NCBI GenBank assembly: GCA_021789695.1
Contig: JAJYJH010000012.1
Location: forward strand, 1-64,000
Source: a bacterium
GTDB lineage: Bacteria > Elusimicrobiota > Elusimicrobia > Elusimicrobiales > UBA9959
DNA: 64,000 nt
Reading direction: 5' to 3'
Positions 17,140 through 26,684 of this stretch are shown here, one piece after another; position 1 is the first letter of the stretch; each line of letters starts with the position of its first letter. The notes below the pieces were generated by a model. The model did no database searches and was not told the origin of the DNA. It was given only the letters and a program-made list of their open reading frames with translations. The translations under genes and the position numbers were made by a program.

Positions 17140-18432
17140 ATGAGCAGTGAGATGAAGGTCGGGGTGTTCGTGATGATCGGCGCCATACTCATCGGTGTGG
17201 CGTTGTTCCTGCTCGGAGACTATTCGTTCAAGAGCTATTACCCGGTCAAAGCGGAGTTTTCGGACGTGTCGGGCCTGCCGGACAAGGCGGCCGTCAAGCT
17301 CTCCGGAGTCGAAGTCGGCAAGATACACCGGATTTATCTCAAGCGCGACAAGGTGATAGTCCAGATGGACATCCAGACCGGCGTCAAGATTTACCGCGAC
17401 GCCAAGTTTTCCGTCGGTTCCACCAGCGTGATCGGTTCCAAGTTCCTGGAAATAGACCAAGGCAATCCCGCCCTCGGCCTTATAACGGCCGGGGATACCG
17501 TGCAGGGCGAAGAGCCGGTCTCCCTGGAGAAGGCCGTGACCAAGGCCCTTGACAGCATCCAGGGTCTGGCCAGCGATATGCGCGCCAACGGCAGGACTGC
17601 CGACAGCCTGCAGCAGATCCTGGACAATCTGCGCGGAATAACGGCCAACCTCAACGAGATTATATCTAACGGCCAGCCTCACGCAGAGAACCTGATGGCC
17701 AAGCTGGACTCCGTCAGCACCAAGATGGACGACATAGCCTCCAAACTCGACAGCGGCCAGGGCGTGGCCGGCGCGCTGCTGACCGACTCCAAGATGAAGG
17801 ACGACGTGCACGCGGCCGTTTCCAACCTTAAGGATGCCAGCGCCTCGGTCAAGGACGTGCTCGGCAGGATCAACGGCTTCCGTACTTACTGGGACTGGAA
17901 CTATAACTACGAGCCTCTTTCCGGCGCGTCCAAGAACAACTTCGGCCTGCGCATCTACCCGCGCAAGAATCGCTACTACTATCTCGGGGCAGACAATATC
18001 ATAAACACCAACAATAAAATAGGCGGGACGGACTACGAGGTCAATAACAGCGTGGACGCGCTGCTCGGCTGGGACGTCGGGGCTTTCAACCTCTACGCCG
18101 GCATCCTGCGGGGCAGCGGGGGCGGCGGCCTGCGCTGGCGCCCGTTCTACAACTCCTCCTGGGACAGGATAGAACTGCTGGCGGAGGGCTCTGATTTCAG
18201 CAGGAACCGGTATATAAAGGGCCGTCATTTCGGCAGCCCGCGCTTCGACGCCGGCGCCTATTACTGGATCAACAAGTACGCCTCGGTCGGGATGCGTCTC
18301 AACGATGTTACCGAGACCAAGATGGTAGACTATACCGCCCGCGTGGCCTTCGAGGACAAGGACATCTCCTACCTGTTCGGGTTGATCAGTTTCGGGTCGG
18401 CCGGCGCCAGGGGAAGGAGTTCCTCCAACTAG
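17140..18432 (+). CDS. mlaD: MCE-domain (MlaD-like) protein with an extra C-terminal domain
   Basis: The 430-residue protein has one N-terminal membrane anchor (residues about 6-26) and an MCE domain at about 36-115 (AEFSDVSGLPDKAAVKLSGVEVGKI; FSVGSTSVIGSKFLEI). A helical, coiled-coil-prone stretch at about 125-250 is followed by a C-terminal region rich in alternating aromatic and polar residues (FGLRIYPRKNRYYYLGADNI; DAGAYYWINKYASVGMRLND), which looks like beta-hairpins of an outer-membrane-type barrel. MCE proteins form rings that carry lipids across the periplasm. An AAAGGA site precedes the ATG. Confidence 0.85.
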   Translation: MSSEMKVGVFVMIGAILIGVALFLLGDYSFKSYYPVKAEFSDVSGLPDKAAVKLSGVEVGKIHRIYLKRDKVIVQMDIQTGVKIYRDAKFSVGSTSVIGSKFLEIDQGNPALGLITAGDTVQGEEPVSLEKAVTKALDSIQGLASDMRANGRTADSLQQILDNLRGITANLNEIISNGQPHAENLMAKLDSVSTKMDDIASKLDSGQGVAGALLTDSKMKDDVHAAVSNLKDASASVKDVLGRINGFRTYWDWNYNYEPLSGASKNNFGLRIYPRKNRYYYLGADNIINTNNKIGGTDYEVNNSVDALLGWDVGAFNLYAGILRGSGGGGLRWRPFYNSSWDRIELLAEGSDFSRNRYIKGRHFGSPRFDAGAYYWINKYASVGMRLNDVTETKMVDYTARVAFEDKDISYLFGLISFGSAGARGRSSSN

Positions 18433-18433
18433 C

Positions 18434-19852
18434 ATGAAGCTCAGGACCGTCTATCGCTGTCAGGAGTGCGGCCAGGCCTATCCCAAGTGGGCCGGCAAGT
18501 GCGCGTCCTGCGGCGGCTGGAACACGCTGGTAGAAGAGGCCGAGGAGGTCATGGCCAAGGCCGCCGCCAGGAGCCGCGGCCTTACGGATTTCTCCGAGCC
18601 GCCGGTGAAGCTCTCCGAAGCCAGGGCCATGAAGGCCGAGCACGCCACTACCGGCATAAACGAGCTGGACCGCGCGCTGGGCGGGGGCTTGGTGAAAGGC
18701 CAGGTGGTGCTGCTCGCCGGCCCGCCCGGCATCGGCAAGAGCACGCTGACGCTGGAGAGCTGTGCCGCGCTGGCCGCCGGGGCCTACCGGGCCGGCAAGG
18801 TGCTCTACGTTTCCGGAGAAGAATCCCTCGCGCAGGTGGGCTCGCGCGCCGAGCGCCTCGGCGCCAGGCCCGACAACGTATACCTGATGGCCGAAACCAA
18901 CCTAGCGCGCATCGTAGAGGAGTTCAGGAAGATAAAACCGGCCTTCCTCGTAATAGATTCTATCCAGACCGTCTACCATCCAGAGTTCGTCGGCTCTCCG
19001 GGTTCCGTCGGGCAGATCCGCGAGTGCGCCTCCGAGCTGCTCAAGGTCTCCAAGGCCGCGGGTGCCCCGCTGTTCCTGCTGGGCCACGTCACCAAGGAAG
19101 GGTCGCTTGCCGGCCCAAAGGTGCTCGAGCACATCGTCGACACTGTCCTCTATTTCGACGCGGAGAAGAACAACGCCTTCCGCGTGCTGCGCCCGCACAA
19201 GAACCGCTTCGGCCCCGTGGACGAGACCGGCATCTTCGAGATGACCTCTAAGGGCCTGCGCTCGGTGGACGACGCCGGGCTGCTGCTGGCCGAGAGCGAC
19301 CGTGACCGCGCGCTGGCCGGGCGCGCCTTCGCCGTGGCCTTTGAGGGCGCCCGGCCCGTGCTGGCCGAGATCCAGGCGCTGGCCGCGCGTTCCTACCTGC
19401 CGTACCCGCGGCGCACCGTGACGGGGCTCGACCTCAACCGCGCGCAGATGCTGATCGCAGCGCTCGAGAAGAACGTCGGGCTGCGCTTCGATGAAATGGA
19501 CGTTTTCGCCTCGCTCGCGGGAGGCATCAAACTCAAGGACCCGGCGCTTGACCTGGCCTTCTGCGCCGCGCTTATCAGTTCCGCCAAGGACATCCCGCTG
19601 CCGCCCGACTGCGTCTTCATGGGCGAGGTCGGCATCCTGGCGCAGGCGTCGAGCCCGGGGTTCCTGGACCGGCGCCTGGCCGAGGCCGAAAGGCTCGGCT
19701 TCAAGACGGCTTTCATCCCGAGGCCGCCGAAGAAGGACGAGGGGCGCTTCAAGGGCCTCCGCCTCGAGGTGGTGCGGGATATGGGGGCGCTGTATGCCGC
19801 GCTTTTAAAATTTATCCCCGCGAAGGCGGAAAAAGCGGAACTAAGGAGCTAA
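18434..19852 (+). CDS. radA: DNA repair protein RadA
   Basis: The 472-residue RadA has an N-terminal zinc finger (CQECGQAYPKWAGKCASCGGW; Cys9, 12, 23, 26), a RecA-like ATPase with Walker A GPPGIGKST at about residues 96-104, the RadA-specific KNRFG motif near residue 256, and a Lon-protease-like C-terminal domain. It is a branch-migration helicase in recombination. It begins one base after the MCE gene's stop with AAGGAG 14-20 bases upstream. Confidence 0.95.
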   Translation: MKLRTVYRCQECGQAYPKWAGKCASCGGWNTLVEEAEEVMAKAAARSRGLTDFSEPPVKLSEARAMKAEHATTGINELDRALGGGLVKGQVVLLAGPPGIGKSTLTLESCAALAAGAYRAGKVLYVSGEESLAQVGSRAERLGARPDNVYLMAETNLARIVEEFRKIKPAFLVIDSIQTVYHPEFVGSPGSVGQIRECASELLKVSKAAGAPLFLLGHVTKEGSLAGPKVLEHIVDTVLYFDAEKNNAFRVLRPHKNRFGPVDETGIFEMTSKGLRSVDDAGLLLAESDRDRALAGRAFAVAFEGARPVLAEIQALAARSYLPYPRRTVTGLDLNRAQMLIAALEKNVGLRFDEMDVFASLAGGIKLKDPALDLAFCAALISSAKDIPLPPDCVFMGEVGILAQASSPGFLDRRLAEAERLGFKTAFIPRPPKKDEGRFKGLRLEVVRDMGALYAALLKFIPAKAEKAELRS

Positions 19853-19855
19853 AAC

Positions 19856-20863
19856 ATGATACTATGGATCTTCAGGGCGGTGGCCCTGCTGGGCACCCCG
19901 GTTCTCACCTGGCTCACGGTCTCCAAGGACCTCAAAGGCCTGGCGTTCGGCGTGCTGATAGGCCTGATCATAATCGGCATAGAGTACGTCTTCGAGACGG
20001 TCAGCCTGTTCTCTCTGATCATCGGCATCATCGGCGCGGTGGTCGGCATCATCATCGCCAAGCTGCTGGACTATACCGTGTTCCAAATCGGCAACGACCA
20101 GTTCAGCGACATCTGGTTGCGCTACAATATTATAGTGCGCTACGCGCTGGCGCTGCTGGGTATGGTGATAAGCATCAAGAAGATCCCGGAGCTCGACGAC
20201 CTGGATAAAAACATCCTGTCCGCAGGGCGCAAGGGCGGCAAAAACATGAAGGTGCTGGACCTCTCGGCCATCGTGGACGGGCGCGTGCTGGACATCTGCG
20301 ACACGCATTTTATCACCGGCGGCATCATCACGCCCCGCTTCGTCGTGCAGGAACTGCACACGCTGGCCGGGAGTGAGGATCATATAGACCGCGCCAAGGG
20401 CCGCCGCGGTTTGGACATCCTCGCGCGCCTGCAGGAATCCCGCGATATACCTTTCCGCGTGATAGACCGCGATCTCCGCGACGCGGCCGACGATCAGATG
20501 AAGCTGGTCACGATAGCCAAGGAACTTGGCGCCTCCATCATCACTACCGACTTCAACATCAACAAGCTGGCCGCGCTCGAGAACGTGACCGTGCTCAATA
20601 TCAACGACCTGACTATCGCGCTGAAGCCGGTGGTCCTGCCCGGAGAGGACATGAGCGTCTTCGTCATGAAGGAGGGCAAGGAGAAGGAGCAGGGCGTCGG
20701 CTACCTCGACGACGGCACGATGATCGTCATCGAGGACGGCCGCGAGTACATCGGCAAGAAGGTGGACGCCGTAGTGCAGTCCATTCTGCAGACTTCCCAG
20801 GGCCGTATCATCTTCACCAAGGTCAAGGGTAAGGCGGTTCAGCAGGGGCCAAAGCAGCCGTAG
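19856..20863 (+). CDS. Membrane-anchored PIN-TRAM domain protein (YacL-like)
   Basis: The 335-residue protein has three or four membrane helices in residues 1-115, a PIN nuclease-like domain at about 127-250 (MKVLDLSAIVDGRVLDICD; DDQMKLVTIAKELGASIITTDFN, acidic metal residues) and a TRAM domain at about 262-325 (GVGYLDDGTMIVIEDGREYIGKKVDA), a nucleic-acid binder. This matches the Bacillus YacL family, usually beside radA and ispD, exactly as here. Likely a membrane-tethered RNase, but the substrate is not established. Confidence 0.88.
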   Translation: MILWIFRAVALLGTPVLTWLTVSKDLKGLAFGVLIGLIIIGIEYVFETVSLFSLIIGIIGAVVGIIIAKLLDYTVFQIGNDQFSDIWLRYNIIVRYALALLGMVISIKKIPELDDLDKNILSAGRKGGKNMKVLDLSAIVDGRVLDICDTHFITGGIITPRFVVQELHTLAGSEDHIDRAKGRRGLDILARLQESRDIPFRVIDRDLRDAADDQMKLVTIAKELGASIITTDFNINKLAALENVTVLNINDLTIALKPVVLPGEDMSVFVMKEGKEKEQGVGYLDDGTMIVIEDGREYIGKKVDAVVQSILQTSQGRIIFTKVKGKAVQQGPKQP

Positions 20864-20897
20864 GGGGCCGCGGGAGAGAAAAGGGCCTTCTCCGCTT

Positions 20898-22076
20898 ATG
20901 CCCCAGGGAAACGCTAACAACGAGGCTATAATCCTGGCCGGCGGCTCCGGCGTTCGCATGGGCCGGGAGAAGCAGTATCTGCCGCTTGCCGGCCGGCCGA
21001 TGATAGAGCGGACCGTGGAGGCCTTCGTTTCCAGCGGGCTGTTCTCCGGCGTAATACTGGCGCTGGCCCCTGAGAACCTTAAAAAGCACGGACCCGCCTG
21101 GCAAAGGGCCGGGGTCCGGACGGCCCCCGCGGGGGCCACGCGCATGGAGTCCCTGCGCAGCGCCTTTCGGCTGGTGAGCCCGGGGGCCGGCCTGGTCGCC
21201 GTGCACGACGGCGCGAGGCCGCTGGTCAGTCCCGCCCTGATCGAAACCTGTCTGCTGGCGGCGGCCCGCGCGGGCGCGGCGGTGCCGGCGGTGCCGCTGA
21301 AGGACACGGTCAAGGCCGTTTCTGCCGACGGCAAGTTCTTCGAGAACACGCCGCCGCGCGCCTCGCTGATGGCGGTGCAGACGCCGCAGTGCTACAGACG
21401 CGGGGTGCTGGCGGACCTGCTGGCCGCGGCGGCGGAGAAGGATTACAGCGACGAATCGCAGGTGCTGGAACAGTTGGGGATCAAGGCGGCGGTGGTGCCC
21501 TCGGACTACCGCAACATCAAGGTGACCACTCCCGAGGATATCCTGATAGCGGAGGCGTTCATGAAAGAGACAAAGGCCGTGACTTCCCGCTCCCGCGCGC
21601 CGCTGGCGCGCGCCGGCTTCGGCTACGACATACACCGCCTGGTGGAGGGCCGCCCGCTGGTGCTGGGTGGCGTGAAGATAGACCATCCGAAGGGCCTGTT
21701 GGGACATTCCGACGGGGACGTGGTGCTGCACGCCATCTGCGACGCGCTGCTCGGCGCGATCTCTGCCGGAGAGATAGGCGTCTATTTTCCGCCGACGGAC
21801 TTGACCATCATGGGTATCTCCAGTTCCGCCATCGCCGAGAAGACGCTGGAGGTGCTGGCCTCCCGCAAGGCCCGTATCATCAACGTGGACGCCACGATCG
21901 TCGCCGAGGAACCCAAGCTCAAGCCCCATTACGAGGCCATCCGCGACTCGGTGGCGCGCATCCTGAGACTGGAGAAGGACGAGGTCAGCGTCAAAGCCAA
22001 GAGCCGCGAAGGTCTGGGCGATGTCGGCCACGGCGAGGCCATCATGTGCTTCGCCACCGCGAGCGTCCTGAAATGA
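20898..22076 (+). CDS. ispDF: Bifunctional IspD-IspF (MEP pathway)
   Basis: Residues 1-225 are IspD, 2-C-methyl-D-erythritol 4-phosphate cytidylyltransferase (ILAGGSGVRMGREKQYL; VHDGARPLVS; TPQCYRRGVL; NIKVTTPEDILIA). Residues about 235-392 are IspF, the MEcPP synthase (FGYDIHRLVEGRPL with metal ligands Asp244 and His246; LLGHSDGDVVLHAICDALLGA; KAKSREGLGDVGHGEAI). The fused enzyme catalyses steps 3 and 5 of isoprenoid precursor synthesis. Such fusions are known in some Proteobacteria and other phyla. The two halves are complete and in frame. Confidence 0.95.
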   Translation: MPQGNANNEAIILAGGSGVRMGREKQYLPLAGRPMIERTVEAFVSSGLFSGVILALAPENLKKHGPAWQRAGVRTAPAGATRMESLRSAFRLVSPGAGLVAVHDGARPLVSPALIETCLLAAARAGAAVPAVPLKDTVKAVSADGKFFENTPPRASLMAVQTPQCYRRGVLADLLAAAAEKDYSDESQVLEQLGIKAAVVPSDYRNIKVTTPEDILIAEAFMKETKAVTSRSRAPLARAGFGYDIHRLVEGRPLVLGGVKIDHPKGLLGHSDGDVVLHAICDALLGAISAGEIGVYFPPTDLTIMGISSSAIAEKTLEVLASRKARIINVDATIVAEEPKLKPHYEAIRDSVARILRLEKDEVSVKAKSREGLGDVGHGEAIMCFATASVLK

Positions 22077-22513
22077 CCGGCAGAGGCGCCGCGGCGAGGC
22101 CTCCTGCTGGGCTGCTGGCGCTGCTGCTGCCGCTCTTCGTCGCGTGCGCCGTCCCCCCGGACAGGCCTTCCCCCGTGCCGGCCGCCACCCCTCGCGGCCC
22201 GGCTTCGGCCGACGTGATGGAGAAACGCGTGTTCCGGCTTTCAAAGACTCCGGACCCGGACCTGGAGATGGCGCTGGAAGGGATACTCTCGGCCAGCCAC
22301 GACGACGCGATGGCCGGGTTCCCCGCCAGCGCCAGGGACATCGGTTTCACGTATTCCCTGGCCCCGCGCGGCGCGATCTACCCGTTCTCCGAGATAGAGG
22401 TCTCCTGCATAGTGCAGCGCAGGTACGCGGACCGGCGCGGGCCGGAGCTCTGTGCGGCTTTCTTCGGCGCTCTGGACTCCCGGCTCGGGAAGGCGCTGGC
22501 CGGCAAGCATTGA
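22073..22513 (+). CDS. Small lipoprotein of unknown function
   Basis: The 146-residue product overlaps ispDF by ATGA. Residues 1-26 are a lipoprotein signal with a plausible lipobox (LFVAC), then a Pro-rich linker and a 90-residue domain (DPDLEMALEGILSAS; ISFTYSLAPRG-like segment; EVSCIVQRRYADRR). I recognise no family. cysS starts ten bases downstream. Confidence 0.65.
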   Translation: MTGRGAAARPPAGLLALLLPLFVACAVPPDRPSPVPAATPRGPASADVMEKRVFRLSKTPDPDLEMALEGILSASHDDAMAGFPASARDIGFTYSLAPRGAIYPFSEIEVSCIVQRRYADRRGPELCAAFFGALDSRLGKALAGKH

Positions 22514-22523
22514 CGAGGACGCC

Positions 22524-23939
22524 ATGGACTTCAGACTTTACAACACGATGACCAGGCAGAAGGAACTCTTCAGGCCCCTGAAGGAAGGAGAGGCCGGTAT
22601 CTACACCTGCGGTCCGACGGTCTATCACTACGCGCACATCGGCAACATGCGCAGCTACATAGCCGAGGACGGCCTAGTGCGCGCACTGCGCTTCCTGGGC
22701 TTCAAGGTAAAGCGCGTGATGAATATCACCGACGTCGGCCACCTGGTCTCTGACGCCGACACCGGGGAGGATAAGATGGAGCAGGGCGCCCGCCGCGAGG
22801 GCAAGAGCGCCTGGGATATAGCGAAGTTCTACACCGAGGCCTTCTTCGGCGACTACTATGCCCTCGGCTGCGCCAGACCCGAAGTGATTTGTCCCGCCAC
22901 CGGTTATATCAAAGAGATGATAGACCTGGGCGCCGCGCTGGAGAAGAAAGGCTTCACATACCCGATAGCGGGCGACGGCGTCTATTTTGACACGTCGAAG
23001 CTGCCGGACTACGGCAAGCTGGCGGGTAAGGCCCATATAGATGGCATAAGGGAAGGCGCGCGCGTCGAAGCGGTGGCGGGCAAACGCCACCCGGCCGATT
23101 TCGCCATCTGGAAGTTAGCCTCGCCCGGAGAGAAGCGCCAGATGGAGTGGGATTCTCCGTGGGGCCGCGGCTTCCCCGGCTGGCACATGGAGTGCTCGGC
23201 CATGGCCATGAAGCACCTGGGCGAGACCATAGACATACACTGCGGCGGCGAGGATCACGTGGCCGTCCACCACACCAACGAGATAGCCCAGTCCGAGGGC
23301 GCCACCGGCAAGACCTTTTCCAATTACTGGGTACACGTGCGTTTTCTGGTCACCGGCGACGCCGGCAAGATGTCCAAGAGTTCCGGCGAGTTCCTGACGC
23401 TGGCCTCCGTGACTAAGCGCGGCTACGACCCGCTGGCCTACCGCTACTACTGCCTGCTGACGCATTACCGCAAGCAGCTGGAGTTCAGTTGGGAGGGCGT
23501 GGAGGCGGCCGCCCGCGGCCTGGCCGGCCTGCGGGCTCTCGCGCGCAAGGTGCAGGCGGAGGCGACCGGACCTGTGCCTCCGGTCGAGCGAGAGGAGAAG
23601 TATTTCAAGGACTTCTCCGAGGCGCTGGCCGACGACGTCAATATGCCCGCCGCGCTCGCCGTGCTGTGGGAGACGCTCAGGGACGGCTCCATCCCGGCCG
23701 CGCGCCGGTTTGCCTTCGCTAAGGCGGCCGAGGAGGTCGCCGCGCTGGACCTGTTCAGGTCGCGGGAAGAGGCGGCTGCCCTGCCCGCCGGACTGGAGGC
23801 GCTGATAAAGGAGCGCGAGGCCGCCCGCAAAGCCAGGGATTTCACCAAGTCCGACGAGCTGCGCAAGACGCTCGCGGAAAAAGGCGTGCTCATAGAGGAT
23901 ACACCACAAGGGACCAAATGGAAACTCATCCGCGGCTGA
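22524..23939 (+). CDS. cysS: Cysteinyl-tRNA synthetase
   Basis: The 471-residue class I synthetase charges tRNA-Cys. It shows the zinc/HIGH region (YTCGPTVYHYAHIGNMRSY), the second zinc region (GFPGWHMECSAMAMKHLGETIDIHCGGEDH) and KMSKSSGEFLTL near residue 282. The C-terminal helical domain ends in LAEKGVLIEDTPQGTKW. I chose the ATG at 22524 because the family begins at MDFRLYNT; in-frame codons upstream overlap the lipoprotein. The last 22 bases overlap the next gene. Confidence 0.96.
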   Translation: MDFRLYNTMTRQKELFRPLKEGEAGIYTCGPTVYHYAHIGNMRSYIAEDGLVRALRFLGFKVKRVMNITDVGHLVSDADTGEDKMEQGARREGKSAWDIAKFYTEAFFGDYYALGCARPEVICPATGYIKEMIDLGAALEKKGFTYPIAGDGVYFDTSKLPDYGKLAGKAHIDGIREGARVEAVAGKRHPADFAIWKLASPGEKRQMEWDSPWGRGFPGWHMECSAMAMKHLGETIDIHCGGEDHVAVHHTNEIAQSEGATGKTFSNYWVHVRFLVTGDAGKMSKSSGEFLTLASVTKRGYDPLAYRYYCLLTHYRKQLEFSWEGVEAAARGLAGLRALARKVQAEATGPVPPVEREEKYFKDFSEALADDVNMPAALAVLWETLRDGSIPAARRFAFAKAAEEVAALDLFRSREEAAALPAGLEALIKEREAARKARDFTKSDELRKTLAEKGVLIEDTPQGTKWKLIRG

Positions 23940-24901
23940 CATCGGTGTTCGCTTCGCTGTTTCTCCTCGCCGGCCTCTGCTCAGCGCCGCTGCGCGCGCA
24001 GGAGGCCTCCACCAGGACCTACGCCCTCAGGGACGGCTCCCAACTGGTCTACCAGGAGCCGGGCTTCTGGCGCACGATGGGCTCCATGCCGTCGGACATG
24101 GGCACTTTCGTAAAGGACAGCTTCACGAAGGACAGCCTGCCTTGGCTGGGAGCGATAACCGCGTCCACGCTGATTCTTATGCACTACGACCAGGCCATCT
24201 ACGACGGTGCGCGGAAGACGGGAAGGAAGCTGGGCATCTCCAGCAAGGACAAGACCCGGGCCTACGTCACCGTGGGCGGAGTGGCCCTGTTCCGCGGCCC
24301 CAGCGACCTGGGCTCGGCCCTGTACTTCATAGGCGACGGCTGGGTGACGATAGGCGCGTTCGGCTACCTGAAGATCTACAACCTTTTCAAGCACGACTGG
24401 CGCGCCTCTCAGACCGCCAACCAACTGGGCGAGGGCCTCATCGCCACCGGCTTTGTCACCGAGCTGATGAAGAACATAGCCGGCCGCGAGACGCCCGAGC
24501 GCGAGTCCGGCAAGGGCGGCGTCTGGCGTATGTTCCCGGGTCTGGGCGAGTACATTAAGCACCGTCCCAGCTACGACGCCTTCCCGTCCGGCCACCTGGC
24601 CAGCTACACGATGACTATGACCATTCTGGCCGACAACTACCCTGACAACAGGTATATAAAGCCCATAGGCTACACGCTGATGGCCGGGCTTTGTTTCCAG
24701 ATGATGAACAACGGCGTGCACTGGGCCGGCGACTACCCGCTGGGCTTCGCCGTGGGCTACGGCATAGGCAAGGCGATATCTTCTCACGGCCGCACCGCGG
24801 CCCGCCGCGTGCCAGGGACGCAGGAAAAACAGACGCTCAGCTTCGCGCCCTACCTGTCGCCTTACGGCGGCGTAGGCGCGCAGCTGGCCTATAGATTTTG
24901 A
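23918..24901 (+). CDS. PAP2-superfamily phosphatase, exported
   Basis: The 327-residue protein has a signal peptide (FASLFLLAGLCSAPLRAQ) and the PAP2 core: a basic motif MKNIAGRETPER, PSGHLASYTM (catalytic His) and NGVHWAGDYPLGF (His and Asp of the third motif). Such enzymes dephosphorylate lipid phosphates such as undecaprenyl diphosphate or PA on the outer face of the membrane. The first motif is slightly divergent from KX6RP. It starts inside the end of cysS, preceded by AAGGGA. The C-terminal residues (SFAPYLSPYGGVGAQLAYRF) resemble an outer-membrane strand ending in Phe. Confidence 0.8.
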   Translation: METHPRLTSVFASLFLLAGLCSAPLRAQEASTRTYALRDGSQLVYQEPGFWRTMGSMPSDMGTFVKDSFTKDSLPWLGAITASTLILMHYDQAIYDGARKTGRKLGISSKDKTRAYVTVGGVALFRGPSDLGSALYFIGDGWVTIGAFGYLKIYNLFKHDWRASQTANQLGEGLIATGFVTELMKNIAGRETPERESGKGGVWRMFPGLGEYIKHRPSYDAFPSGHLASYTMTMTILADNYPDNRYIKPIGYTLMAGLCFQMMNNGVHWAGDYPLGFAVGYGIGKAISSHGRTAARRVPGTQEKQTLSFAPYLSPYGGVGAQLAYRF

Positions 24902-24969
24902 CGGCCGCGGCCCCGGCGGAAGCCGGGCTCCGGCGCGGGACGCTAACTTGTCGGGTATCAGGAGAAAAA

Positions 24970-26577
24970 ATGGCGGAGACCAATAAGCCTTTCAAGTACG
25001 AATGGTTCACGATGGGCGACATCAACGGCTTCTTCGGACTGATGTTCGACAACATGACCGTTATCTCTTTCCTGGCCGGCATACTCATCTTTGGCTTCGG
25101 CTTCCCCGCCGACATCGTGTACAAGAAGATGTTCCCCGGCACAGCCTTCGGCGTGCTGTTCGGCGACCTTGTCTATACCTGGATGGCCTTCAGGCTGGCG
25201 AGGAAGACCGGTAATCCCAAGGTGACGGCCATGCCGCTGGGCCTGGACGCGCCCTCAACCATAGGCCTGGCGCTGGCTGTGCTGGGACCGGCGTTCCTGA
25301 GCTTCAAGGCCGCCGGTATGCCGGAGCACGACGCGGCCATGATGACCTGGTACCTCGGCATGGCCACGATGGTGCTGACCGGAATTTTCAAGTTCGCGTT
25401 CTCCTTCGTCGGCGGCTGGCTGCAGAGGCTGGTGCCGCAGGCGGGGCTCCTGGGGTCTCTGGCTGGAATAGGCCTGGCGCTGATAGCCTTCGGGCCGATA
25501 GCCGAGATCTTCGGCATGCCGATAGTGGGCCTCATAGCCTTCGGCCTGATCGTCTACACGTTGGTGGCCGGCATAAAGCTGCCGTACCGGATTCCAGGCG
25601 TGCTGGGCGCCGTGGTCATAGGAACCGTTCTCTACTACCTGCTGGCGCCGCACGGCCTGGCAGGCGGCACCTACCAGGGCCTCACCGCGCAGCTGCAGTT
25701 CGGCCTGCCGGTGCCCACGCTGGACTTCCTGAAGGGGATGCACGAAGCGCTTCGCTACCTGCCTATCTCCATTCCGTTCGCAATCCTCACCGTGGTGGGC
25801 GGCATCAACGTCACCGAGAGCGCCCGCGTCGCCGGTGACGACTTCCGCACGCGCGACATTCTGCTGACCGAAGCCGTAGCCACGCTGATAGCCGGCTTCT
25901 GCGGCGGCGTGGCGCAGAGCACGCCCTACATCGGCCAGCCGGCCTATAAGGCCATGGACGCCCGCGCCGGCTACACGCTGCTGACCGGCATCTTCATCGG
26001 CCTGGGAGGCTTCCTCGGCTACGTAGGGTTCATAGTGCAGCTTATACCGCAGGCGGTCATAGCGCCCATCCTCGTGTTCGTGGGCCTGGACATAACCTGC
26101 CAGGCTTTCCACGCCTGCCCCCGGAAGCACGCGCCAGCAGTGGCGCTGGCCTTCTTCCCGACCGTGGCCAGGCTCATCCAGATAAAGCTCTCGGACCCGA
26201 GCCTCGTGCCGGCCGCTGTCTTCGCCCACAAGCTGGTCGAGACCGGCAAGGCCCTGCCTGATCTGCTGGTGACGGTGGCTCTGGGCAACGGCTTCATTCT
26301 TACCGGCATGCTGTGGGGCGCCTTTCTCGCCAAGCTGATAGACAGGCAGGTACGCTCCGCCGCCGGCTACCTGCTGGCCTGCGCCGCGCTGACCTTCTTC
26401 GGCATCATCCACTCCGCCATGCCGAACGGAGACATGTATTTCCCGTGGACGCTCCCGGCTCCGGCCAACCAGGTGCCGTACCAGTTCACGCTGGGCTACG
26501 TGGCGCTGGCCGCGCTGCTATTCGTCCTCTCGTTCACCAAGGAAGTGCGCGAAGGCCACGCGCCGGCGCATTACTGA
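24970..26577 (+). CDS. NCS2/AzgA-like nucleobase permease
   Basis: The 535-residue protein has about 12-13 membrane helices and follows the xanthine/uracil permease (SulP/NCS2) fold: MFDNMTVISFLAGIL early, KVTAMPLGLDAPSTIGLALAVLGP in the first half repeat, and GGINVTESARVAGDDFRTRDILLTEA plus GGVAQSTPYIGQPAYKAMDAR in the second, where substrate and ion ligands sit. The substrate is not certain (purine is the default guess). The ATG at 24970 follows an AGGAGA site; the earlier in-frame codon at 24898 lacks one. guaB and pyrB in the window are too distant to argue for a substrate. Confidence 0.75.
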   Translation: MAETNKPFKYEWFTMGDINGFFGLMFDNMTVISFLAGILIFGFGFPADIVYKKMFPGTAFGVLFGDLVYTWMAFRLARKTGNPKVTAMPLGLDAPSTIGLALAVLGPAFLSFKAAGMPEHDAAMMTWYLGMATMVLTGIFKFAFSFVGGWLQRLVPQAGLLGSLAGIGLALIAFGPIAEIFGMPIVGLIAFGLIVYTLVAGIKLPYRIPGVLGAVVIGTVLYYLLAPHGLAGGTYQGLTAQLQFGLPVPTLDFLKGMHEALRYLPISIPFAILTVVGGINVTESARVAGDDFRTRDILLTEAVATLIAGFCGGVAQSTPYIGQPAYKAMDARAGYTLLTGIFIGLGGFLGYVGFIVQLIPQAVIAPILVFVGLDITCQAFHACPRKHAPAVALAFFPTVARLIQIKLSDPSLVPAAVFAHKLVETGKALPDLLVTVALGNGFILTGMLWGAFLAKLIDRQVRSAAGYLLACAALTFFGIIHSAMPNGDMYFPWTLPAPANQVPYQFTLGYVALAALLFVLSFTKEVREGHAPAHY

Positions 26578-26588
26578 GGCCGGAAACT

Positions 26589-26617
26589 GCGGCCGGGCTC
26601 GAGTGGCCGGCCGCTTT
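26589..26617 (+). terminator. Hairpin after the permease gene
   Basis: GCGGCCGG (26589-26596) pairs perfectly with CCGGCCGC (26607-26614) and is followed by only TTT. The downstream tRNA promoter starts right at its end. Confidence 0.5.
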
Positions 26618-26644
26618 GTCAAAAAGCCGGTTTTTTGATAGAAT
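26616..26644 (+). promoter_or_regulatory. Promoter of the tRNA-Gly gene
   Basis: TTGTCA (26616-26621), 17-base spacer, TAGAAT (26639-26644). This is the best sigma-70-like match in the window, about 40 bases before the mature tRNA 5' end. Confidence 0.7.
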
Positions 26645-26684
26645 AAGCAGGACGCCATCAGTCAGGGCGCGCAGTACAGGCAAC

